A DNA stretch of 64,000 nt from Macrosoma leucophasiata (Eukaryota; Arthropoda; Insecta; Lepidoptera; Hedylidae), in assembly GCA_036365455.1 (NCBI GenBank), contig JAWQUS010000023.1, positions 9,610,001-9,674,000 of the forward strand, read 5' to 3'. Of this stretch, positions 30,961 to 42,742 are shown in pieces. The notes below the pieces were generated by a model that was not told the origin of the DNA, ran no database searches, and saw nothing but the letters and a program-made list of their open reading frames with translations. Within the stretch, counting starts at the first letter, position 1; each line of letters opens with the position of its first letter. The position numbers and the translations under genes were made by a program.

Positions 30961-33482
30961 TAAAAAATCGAACCAGCGACTTCACGATAACCAGTCCAGC
31001 CGTTTTACCACTAAGCTACCGAAGCCCAACTGAGGTCCTTCCGAGGTCGCAACTTCGGTACGCAGTCAAATTCTTCTTTCCATTTTCTCATTAATTCACT
31101 AGTCACTAACATTGAAAATGTTTCATAAATCAAAATTGGTTTTATGTTTATCACTTATATAGACTGCTATGTAATTTCTTCTTTCATATTTTTAAACATT
31201 TAACGTTACGCTGTTGAACTACCTTGACCAAATGGATACTGTAAGTGGGTCAAGAGTCTTGAACATCGGCGTGCATGTATGAAGAGAATGATGAATGTAG
31301 AAGAAAGCACTTCCCTTGCAGGATCAGACTATCTGACGCTCCACACGACTTGGCGGGAATACGCTATTGTGCCAGTGTCTGTATGAAATAAATGATTTAC
31401 CACAAGGATGAAATAAAAACAACTGTCAGTGTTTAAAGCTTATTATTTTTGTACGTTGTTATATGCTTTATTAGTACAGAAAATTTTTGAAATCCTACTT
31501 TAAAATGCGTTAATTCTAAAAAAGAAAACCAATGGATAAACTAATTGTGATGGTACTGTATAACATAACTGTTTAACTATTACATAAATACTTAACAGCC
31601 GGTAAATAAATGCACTATACATATAAAAGTAATTATTTACACAATTTGACTCTAAAAAGATCCTTTGTTTAATCAGAATCAATAAATAATTATGAACACA
31701 ATGTCATACTTTCTAAGAGTACCTAATTGAAAATTACAGTAACAGCTGAATATTTTTGTTACAAATTAATTTATGGAATACTATCATTTTCTTAATTCTA
31801 AACATAGCCTAGATTAAACATAAATGGTCTAATGAAAACAGTTTCAGTGTTTGTCTAATAATAATTATGATTACACCCGAAATGAATTAAGCTGACAGTA
31901 ATAATACTATCTCAGTGAGTGCTATCGAACACACTTAAAACGAATTCGACCCAAACAACATTAAAACGTTGAAATAAGCAAATAAAATTTTTATAAACGC
32001 GAATAATAATGAAGAAATATATTTACATGTTACTTATTTAATTCACAATGGGTGCTTATTACGTATAATGATTCTCTTAAAGTAAAATTTATTCGAAAAG
32101 TTGGTGATGTAGGTGATTTCAAATGAATTGGCATGCGTAATTAGTCGAAATTTGGCAGAGTAAACAGGTAAGTTATATTACCTCCTATAGTGCAAAAACT
32201 ACTTTCTGTGCAAGACATAATTATTTTTATTTATTTTCTCCTCTAGAAACACATTTTATTTGCTATAAATTAACGTAAATCAGTTGACTCTATTCAATTT
32301 GTGGATAAAAAAATATTTTTATGATTAAATGAAATGCAAAAAAGTTACAAATATCAAAATGTGGGATGTAAAAAGATAAATAGAATAAAGTCAAGTGATT
32401 TCACGTAAGGTGTACTTTACAATGCATAAATTATATTCCTTCGGATACTCTACTACTCACTGGAGATCACAAAACTATTCCTAAGTTACAAAAGTCTAAC
32501 GAAAGACTAACAACGTACATATGCCAAGTTTTTTTTTCACTGCCATAATGAGATGATTCTGTTAAATTAATATTAATTATATAATTCAAACAATTTACAA
32601 AATCTTAAAGACAATTAACATCTCGATTGAAAATGGCGTATTATGAAATGTATCTAGAAAAGCAGCTTTAGATTTTTTATGTAGGTTGTTTAAAGAAATT
32701 CAATGGTATTAAACTAAGGCAAATATTTTTCAATTTTCATTTTTAAAAAGAGCAGGTTCATAATATAATAATTTTTAAAAATGATGCAAACTTTAACATA
32801 TTTACTCGAAAAAAAAAAATTGAACAAAAGTCCATAATTTTGAGTCAATCCCTTCATTTTCTTGGCACTTGTACGTCGCATACACACGGTTAAATTATTG
32901 AAAAGTATAATATATCTGGTGTTATAGGTATTTATGTTCGAGATTTCTGTTTCGCCTGCGTGTGCACAGGCCCTATCTAGTGTCGATCCTTTTGAAATAG
33001 AATACGCAATTATATTTCACTACGCGTCCATTCGTATCACAATACTATGAGTCATAGCCCCTTTGCGCACTACTGCTGGCGGCACCTTTGAAAATAGAAG
33101 AAAAAAAAAACAGTTTAATATTTCACTTAGTTTCACATATCAAGACGAGACAAGTACGAGTAACTTAAAGATGACTGAGCAAAAATTAAAAATAAATGAA
33201 GTAAAATTGAATCATCAATATCAACGCCGAACGCATTTGCGTAAAAACTTGTGGCCATAAAAAAATACGTACCTAATAGTCATTTTTTACTTTTTAAATA
33301 GCTTTAGGTACTATTCTTTCATTTATCATAAAGTAGTAAGTAATTAAATAACATGTAGTTTTATAACTTAAAATCCATTTTAAATCACGAAATCATCACT
33401 CCATCTGAGAAAGACGTCCACGGATGAACAAAGCCTTCCCCAGAGACGTCCCACGACAGTGTTGTGCGATATTAGAAGAGAA

Positions 33483-33818
33483 CATAGAGCAACACGGGCC
33501 ACTGGCCGCGGCTGACCGGAAAGGAGTAGCCATAGCGTTTATTACCGATGCAAAACAGTCTGTCATTTAGTCAAATAGGTACGTGTGACACACACACACT
33601 ATAAAAATCGTCTATTACTACGATAATCACACATTGATTTTAACAAAATACATAAACAATTTAACGCACACATTTAAACATTTCGGAGACAGGCATAGGA
33701 ATACTTGTGCTTGTATTTTGACAACAGATTGAGGGCTGTGACTTTGACAGAGAGGAAAGCCTGCATAATGGCTACTTCCCTCCGTTCCGCCGCGGCCAGT
33801 GGCCCGTGTTGCCCTATG
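33483..33818. mobile_element. MITE family E, longest copy
   Basis: 336 bp with terminal inverted repeats of about 45 bp, beginning CATAGAGCAACACGGGCCAC and ending GGCCCGTGTTGCCCTATG. Confidence 0.88.
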
Positions 33819-34159
33819 GGGGCGAAAAAGCAACCTTTTCTTTTAATAAACTAGACTATTTTGATGTTTTCATACGACTTTTGATGTTTTTTTTTGTAAC
33901 GAATGTGGAAAACAAGCATGCAGTTCACATACATTTTAAGTGATAACTTAAATCAAAAACGTGATAGGTCAAAATGTTGATGTGTTGCCACCATTGAGAC
34001 CTAAGTTGCTATGTCTCTTTTATAGTTTTTATGTGGCCATACATATTATCAGTGCAGACACAAAAATAATTATCAAAATCTCTCCAGCCGATTAGACACG
34101 TATACACCATGAACACACAGAAGAATTATATTTATAAAAAACTAGACTAACCTAACCAT

Positions 34160-34266
34160 TTATCGTCCATGGCAAGAGTGGCAGCAGTTGTCACCGTAGT
34201 AGTGGTAGTGACAGAGCCTCGCCTGTACCGCCAGAGCGCAGTTGGTTAGCTTATCCACACATGCAC
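34160..34266 (-). CDS. ADAMTSL copy 2, terminal PLAC-domain exon
   Basis: Acceptor TATCATTCAG (minus strand). It reads ACVDKLTNCALAVQARLC, HYHYYGDNCCHSC, HGR and TAA at 34160-34162. It has the same six-cysteine PLAC as copy 1, with one extra codon at the start. No AATAAA was found close behind the stop; the nearest is inside the MITE at about 33540. Confidence 0.95.
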
Positions 34267-37200
34267 CTGAATGATAAAAATAAATTAATCGTGGTCAATT
34301 AAAAAATAATGATGGAAAACTTATATCAGGTGATTTCAGCCGTAAGATGTCCAAAGCTGGACAAAAGCCCCATACGAGAGATATCTTACGTACTTAACGA
34401 TAGTGGCAAAAAGCATGCATTTTCTATTGGTGGTAAGCGAATACTGCAGCCTAGGTTTAGAAACTGAAGGACCCAATTGCAGTTTCATTATCTAATAGCG
34501 TCAAGTATTTAAAAGAAACAGTTGACCTTGAATCGAAATGTTAATGTTAGTTTTTTAATATTTTTGTATAAATACATCCTGTTATCAAATTTAAAATAAT
34601 TAATATGTATCCTTGAGTGTTTATGTAAAAAGTCATAAAGAAGTTTATAAGATTCTAAACTATGACCTCATAAAAAGTCCAGTATAAATTATACTTACCA
34701 CTCTATTTGTAAACTTTGCGAGGTCTTTTAAAATTCAATTAGCTAAAAATCGGTTGCAAAGAACAAAATTATGTATCAGACTTAACAAAATGTTATTTTA
34801 TTAAAACACAAACAAGTAGGTGACTTGTTTTATGTCAATAATAAAATCTCAAAGCACTCTTCCGTATGGCTTCTTTTTTTTATTATTCTTACTTTCAATT
34901 TTTTATTTTTTGTCACATAATATATAATATTAACATTCATATTATGCAATCTCACCATTGCCATATGTTCGCTCTTTGACATTTTGCGTTTCTTGATGCC
35001 TCGTCACACGTTGCTGAAGATCTGAAACTGATAAAACAACAATGTCAAACATACAGCTTAAGCTTTTATTTATTCACGGTTTCAAGGTTGGCCATGAAGA
35101 CATAATTTATTTCCTGATCACAACTGAAAACAAATCTGAATATTAGAGGCAACTCTCGAAGATTCAGTAAATCTAAGAGTCAGGGTTGACTTTTTAGACC
35201 ATCAATTTTTTATCATATAAGAATAATATTTGAGTACACACTAGCATTATATTTATAGATGTAATGATTTGATATGAAAACTTGTAAAAAAACAATCAGT
35301 ATAATAATTTTGAACAACAAACTGCTGTACTGCCGATGCAATAAAATGTCATATAGCGTACCAAAGGGGTAAAAACACGGAATAGATAAATAAAGATGGA
35401 ATGGTAATGTGGGTGTGGCAAGCGTACGGCAACTATGCGAGAACACACACAGTTCGGCAGATCCATTCGTTCGCCGCACGTAGTGTCGTGTAGACTGCTT
35501 TGAACGACGCATCTCTTGATAAAATACCATGTAGTGCGAATTTTTAACATGTAATATGAAATGTCAGACCTCAAGTATAAAGCGACTTCTCTCCACATGC
35601 GGCAGCGCATTGCGGACGATTTCCCAAATGCGTCACGCAGTGGGGCGCCCGCCTACTTTATAAGACGCTAGGTCCATATACCGCTAGGCACAGGAGCAAG
35701 TAGAGGGCGCGAGCGCGACTTGATTTTTACGTCCTTACGGAACTGCGAGTGCTGGACGGCTAGAGCCCCCACTCTGACCGTCCGCGGTACATTCTCTCTT
35801 TTAGTCGCCTCTTACGACATGCAGAGGATACCTCAGTCCTATTTTACAACCGGTACCGCAGGGCGCGGGGAGGCGCACGCCTACATTATAAGACGCTAGG
35901 TACACATACCACTAGGCACAGGCGAAGGTTGAGGACGCGGGCGCGACGTGCAGCGTGCAGGCACGCAGGAGCGCCGCGCAGGGGGCCGCACGCCCGCGCA
36001 CTCCGAGTCGCGCGCCGCCCCGGACGCGCCGCTAGCACCGCCGCGGGCACACCACACCGTCCGTGTTTCTAAGCCAGCCTCGCACGGACCCGTGCACTAG
36101 GATGGGTTGATATGTGTTATGAAATTAGACAGTACTAGAAGTGAAAAGAATAGAAAATGTGTAACTCAGTAGTCGAGTGGCAAGCTAGCTCGAGGGCATA
36201 GGCATCACCACATTTCCTAATCTATATGCCAAATGGTAGAGTTAAGCACTATCGTGTGCCGGTTGGAAGATAATGTATGGCCCCTTAAAAGCTATCACAG
36301 AGACATGACACCTTAGGTCTCATGGGTGGCAACGCATTTGCATTTTGACCTCTGGTTTTTATGTAGATGTCTGGATATGCTACAGTCATCACTTAACATT
36401 AATGTGAGCTGCATGCTTGTTTACCACCTTCCCTCCACAAGAAAATTGTGTTATGAAGGTTGGAACCAAGCATGATGTTCACATTGATTTTAGACCAGAG
36501 GTCAAAAAGCAGATGCGTTGCCTCCCCTGAGATCTTAGTTGTTTTGTCTCTGGATAATTACTACGGGCCCACACATTACCATCTAACCGAAACACGATAG
36601 TGCTGAACACTACCAATTGGCGGTAGATGATAAGTAAGACGCAAAAAACTAAATAAAAATCAAACTGAATGAACATAAGCACGATAAAACCGCCTTTTTA
36701 ATTGAAAGGAAACCACTTTTAAGATTACAGGAATTCACAAACCATTAACTCCAGATGGAGACACTTCAGTTAATACTAATAGCAGTTGAAGGACATGCAA
36801 AGCATTTAGTTCACATTAATTTGTGAAATTACTACTGTCGATAATATGAAATCATGTTCCTGGCTGTGGATTACGCATTGGTTTCGCGTCATCTATGCAA
36901 AATATCTTTTACATTCGAATGTAGGTATCTATCGAAGATAAATATAACTACGTTCAGAAGAACCGACTTCAAAACTGAAAAGTAAAAATAATAAAGATTT
37001 AATTATTATTTATGTTACCTATTATTTATGTGCTATTTACTAATAGGTTTGAAGTCGGTGGCACATTTCTTTGTTCTTTTTAGGACGTAGGTTTTCAATT
37101 AGACGGGATTTTGCGAAATTCAACCCCGAAGGGTGTTAGGTGTTGATAGTATGTATGAAACAGATACAGTAGGGTCGGTTTAAGGGAAAATAATCGTGCA

Positions 37201-40200
37201 ACCCTATGGATTAGTACCGTATTAGTAGTAGTGACATTATGTCCGTGCAAACCCGAGATGGGTCGCTAGTAGTTACTATAACTGTCAATGAACCTGTTTG
37301 ACTTCAATATAGCATAAATTGAGTATGGGTTAATTCGAGACTCTACGTAAATTATTAATGATAGAGGTAGGCACATTATATTAAAAATTTGAATTTTAGT
37401 TAGTTAAATGTCACCTCGGTCTGCCCGAAACCACGGAAGATGAAATGCGACCGGAAAGTTAGCATAATTTTTAAATATTTATGTGAGACAAATTTGAAGG
37501 GGTAGTATTATTTCAAATATATAAGTATACGAGTATATACAAGCGGACGAGACAGACATGCATGATACGTAGATACCGTAGATACCGAGTGCAGCGTTAT
37601 CTGCTGGGTTGATTTGTGTATCTAAACCATCGAAGGCGACATCTACATACGTACAGGAGTATTATATATTACGTAAAGATACGGGCAGTCAAGTTTAGTA
37701 ACTTACCTCTCCCCAATCGCTGAGGTACCAGGAAGGCGCGCAGTCACCGCCACATGTCCTCTCCGCCTCCGGTTTAGGTGCTCTGCACGAAGGGTCTCTC
37801 AACCTTCTTCCATTTCCACCTACACAGATCACTCCCCGGATCTGTCTGCCGTCGCAGTTCGTGGAACACGGAGACCATTCACCTGATAGAAGTTTTTGGT
37901 CAAAATAACGGAAACTAATAAATGGTATATTATTTTTCGGGTTCTGTTCTCAAAGGATAAAAACGGAACTCTATTATTAAGATCCGTCATCCGTCTGTCT
38001 GTCTGTCTGCCTCTCACCAGGCTGTATCTATGAACCGTGGTAGGTAGAAAGTTGGAATTTTCACAGATGTACACATAGATTTCTGTTGCCTTTAACACCA
38101 AATACTAAAAACATAATAAAATAAATATTTGAGGGACGGGTACAACAAACTTGTTTTTCTTTGCTCGATATTAATAACAGTAACTGTAGGTAGATGCTTA
38201 AATAGACAGTTAATATTTATTACGTTAAAATAAATATCTAAGAGGGGCTCCCATACAGCAAACGTGATTTTTTTGGCGGTTTTTATAGATAAACTTTTAT
38301 GCGCGTGTCCGTCTTTCACTTGGTTGGATTTTTTTTATTGGTGCTGAAGTTTCAGACGAAGATGAATTGGCGAAAACTGACACAAACTGACAAACACTTA
38401 AAGTGACACTAGGCAACTTCTGTAAAAGGGAAAAATCCGAATAAAGCCTACCCTTCGATTCGGAGACCGAACCTAGGATCTATGCGTAGCAGTAGTAGGT
38501 CTACCACTTTTTATCTACCACTGTATTTACATAGATTGAGCATATTCTGTTTTGATAATATAATTTCGAGAAAGATGATTCATCCCTAAGTACCTTGAAA
38601 TCTTTTATGTTCATACGTCTCTATTTCTCTCTTCGGGGGTCTAATCCCGGTTGCAACTAAATTGTCTGGGACTCAGCATATCTTATACGAAAGTTAGTAT
38701 GATATTAAAAGCTGACCCACGTGACTGACTCGGCGTGATGCGAGCTGATACGAGCTGTTCAAGACATTAGGTTAAGTCTACTCATCCAAGTAATAACTGT
38801 GATGAACGTCCCTTATCTTTACAATTACAATATATCTACCTGACGTTTTCGCTATTACTCGTATTAAGGCAAAAACGTTAAGTTTACTTTTTTATGTCAT
38901 AGAAGTGGCATATGTAATACAAGAATGCAGTTCTGCAGACTGCAGCCTATAGACACCCATACAATGACCAGAAGTCAAAATGCAGATGCGTTACTCCTGA
39001 GGCCTAAGGTGTAATGCCTCTGTGCCAGAAATTACAGGGCCGTACATTACCGCCTGACCGGAACATGATAGTGCTGAACACTACCATTTAGCGGCTTAGA
39101 ATCAGTGCAATTTTATTTTTCGACGGTGATAGTAACTACACATTAGGATGTCGCTATTTGAACTCTAACGTAAGAACTTTATGTTCGTGAGTCTGTAATA
39201 AAATTAACCTTATTTTTTGCTTATGTTAATTTAATAATAATTACCTATATCACCATAATCATCAATCAATTCGTCCGACATCGATATCATAAGATATTCA
39301 TATCAATTATCATAATAGTACACATTGATCGGTAGGTATCTTACAGCATGGATATACATATATACTCGTAATAATATAATAATATTATTATGATCGATGG
39401 AAGGGAAGGGAAGGAATAGAAGGGAAATGCAAAGGAAATAAACGCAGTATTATCTATACCTAATACATATAAGGTACGTATTATAAAAAATCCGTCTTCA
39501 ATATTCTTATTTTATTAGTTATGCGGTATACCGTGTCACGAGATAGAGAGCAAAATCACAGTAAACATTTATGAATATTCACTGATTTTTCACTTTGTCG
39601 CCAGCGCACGGTAATGTGCATGGACTTTCAAGTAGATAATCTAAAAGTGGAAATTATGGTAGTAAATACATTACGTTTTGTGTATTACTGTCATTTCTCT
39701 CGCTTTCAAGACGTCAATAATTTCAATATCTAGCGCTCCACACCCTTTGCCTACCCAGTAAGACGCCTGGGGTAACGATACATATACAACAATTTATTAT
39801 TACTTGGAAACGTTAAAACATTACATATTTATAAAAAAAAAAATTATAAATATTTAATGTTTTTTTTTAAATATTACCTACTACTGAAGGCAAATCGACC
39901 TGTTGCTGGAAAAATCCCCCTAAAATTTCACCGTTCAAGACACACGAATCTAACTAGCACTAACTCCCATAAGGATTTGGTTTTCCTGACGAGTTAGGAT
40001 ACCCCAAAAATTTGTGACTTACTGGTGAACCACTGAGCATCACACTGCTTTTTGGGGGAACAGGTTTGCGAGGATCTCGGAGCGCGGTGCGGCGCACACC
40101 CGGCGGGCTCAGCACATCGCACTCCTCGAGACTGCACCCCTCCTCCAACGCACCATCCCACACACTGGCGTAAAAAAAAAGAAACAAATCAAATGTAGGT

Positions 40201-42699
40201 ACAGATGTAATTGAAAGTTAGATTTATAGGATTTTATCGAAAACGGCTTGGGGAAAAATATATATTCAAATGTTTTTTTTGTTTAACTGATTGGATTCGG
40301 AAAGGAGATATCCGTATCTGGTGTGATTTCGTACCACGTATTATAATAACAAAAAAAAAAGTGTGATAAAATTTTAAATACCTACTAACAATTAACATGT
40401 TACAATTAGTACTTTTTTGGAGTGTTTAATACTTTATTACATTGAAATATAAAAGAACTCGTGGATTTGTAGTTGGGATTGGTTTAAAAAAATATTTTCC
40501 CTTTTCACACCTGGTACAAAACACACTAAACTCCATACAAATTCCGACCGTCTCCTTTGCAGTCAATCTCAATTGAGGTAAACAGCTGTCGATTATATTT
40601 AATGAATTAATATTTTCCAAGAGTGCGTTTGAGAACTTTATCAATTTCCATAGCGCGTTGTTTTTCTACATTGTACACACACAATTTTGATTAATGTAAA
40701 ATATTTTCTTTAGGAATTTGTTATCTTAAGTTATCAAAAAATGTGAATTAATAATAACGTAACTTCGTTATTATTAATTCAAATTCTACCAAGGATGAAT
40801 TAAGATTATATTTAATCACTTAAATTCTTGGTTATTTATTCTTACTCACCTCAGACCATTCAGTGTATAGCCAACCACCAGAGGCACTAAAGCTATATGC
40901 TTGTTCCTTGGCAGGACTGACTTCGTTTTCTGTTACGTTAGCAGCTAAAGAAATAACTGGTCCGTCGCGGAAAGTATCCGTCCTGTCTTTTGGTCGGACC
41001 TGACGCCTTGTGTCAAGTCGTGGAGTGATTTCGGTTACGGCTGTACCATCACAGTTAGGAATATCACAGAGTTCACTGCTGGGTGGCATTGGAAGCGGGC
41101 ATTTTTGGTCACTTATCTGAAGAAAATATTATTGTATTTTGAGAGCCATTTAAAATAAACGAGACGAGAAGCTCTTCATCTTTACAAATTCAATGGAACA
41201 ACGTGAAAAACGTAGGTAACGTATCTTTACGTCTGTAATCTAAACAAAATCATCTACGAATTTGCAGAGAAACAGGGATGAAATTGAGACATCCCCATGT
41301 TCCTTATCCAGGATTAGAGATTTCACCAATTTATATAGTACAAGGAGTAAAATTAAAATTCGCCAAGTCATTTACCTTTGTGATGCCTCGTGCATGATCC
41401 TGAACACAGCCTACAATCCTCGTACGGTGTGCAGGCCCACAAACAGGACAGGGTCCCCATGAGGCTGCTCTCCACCGGGGGGGACACGGAACGCTGCCAC
41501 ATCGTCGACGACGAGACGGTGGCGGACTCCCTCTACAATGTGCAGGTGAAACCTCTCGGTCGTCTTTATTGCCGACTTCAACACATCTAAACTTTCCTAT
41601 TTGAAGTCCCCCACCGCACGTTCGAGAGCACTGCGTATAAGACAGTATCTTCCATAGGAACTTCCTGTCGCCAATAATGTTGCTGTCAATTTGAAACTTA
41701 TTTTCCATTGAGTTGTACTCTGGCTGCTTTACTAGAGAAGGTCCAGTGTTGGAGACTTCCAGCGATTTTGTATGGGATTCGGCAACATGGTGGCGATGGT
41801 GTCGTTGCATCGGATGATGCGGGGGAAGGTTGTTTGCTGGAGGAATATCATTACTTGTTTCATCTCCTAATGAATCAGTAAGGTATTCATACTTTATGTT
41901 CGGGTTTGGTTGGGTATACAGTACCTAAAATCATGTTATTGTGTAAATTGTCATGCTTTTTGGTTATATATATACAAAGTTCAATCAGGATATCAATTAC
42001 CATAATATCGATTGGATGGTGTATGGGTCCCATTCCGAAAATATTATCGAGTCCAGCATTACGTGAATATATGAATCGTGCTCCTGCAGCTTCATAAGTT
42101 CCTGGTGCGCTTACAGCAAACTCTCCATTCACAATGTACGAGCCATTTGTGACTCGTAATGCTAAAATCAGATTCAGAAATCAGATATCAAAGCTATGAA
42201 GAAACGTTTAGAGTTACCGAAACATTCTGCGTCATGCAAATAATTAGCCGCCAATTGTGCAGATAACTATCTCCATTTATCTCACAATTTGCAGCGTAGG
42301 CGCTATTGAAGATGCGCTGGCAAACTCGATGGTGCGTGTGTGCAATTTCAATTAATCGATTCGACATCGATCTTTGCACTAGTGCGCACTTCATCTCTCT
42401 ATTAAGATCTCTCGTGACCTACTATTTGTGTACCAAATCACTCCAATAAAAATTGATGCATATTGGCTAGCTCTATTGTAACCAAAAAGCTATATTGAAA
42501 GGCCTTGGAGACTAATAAAGTAATCATGAGTCTGTACCACAACCAGTCTACTTATTAACCTTTCTTAAATTTACGATACTACATATCTACTTCGGCATAA
42601 ATGTGAGTTGAACAGTGAACAGTGGCGTTTCAACGTATAGGTAGATTATTCAGTGGAGAAGTGCCAATAAAAATTTTATTCAATACATTTTCAATACTG

Positions 42700-42742
<43 letters not shown>

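Larger units (their letters stand above)
28794..34159. other. Spacer between CYB561D copy A and ADAMTSL copy 2
   Basis: Holds family B SINEs (29088-29242 minus, 29697-30000 plus), a shared RTE 3' end phrase (29250-29285, TTAGCATTAAGTCCGCCTCA, also at about 44104), a tandem repeat (30620-30960), a tRNA-like fragment (30965-31030), and an RTE-like tail (about 31210-31390). A long AT-rich stretch with no recognisable content follows (31400-33400), then a MITE (33483-33818) and a partial family A copy (33895-34015). The 3' UTR of ADAMTSL copy 2 must lie at its right end. I see no further gene. Confidence 0.6.

Noticed and set aside
39960..40187. A 75-codon open frame on the minus strand that overlaps an ADAMTSL exon
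   Set aside because: It is in the wrong register. The overlapping frame with CVGWCVGGGVQSRGVRC between a clear acceptor and donor matches the paralogue.
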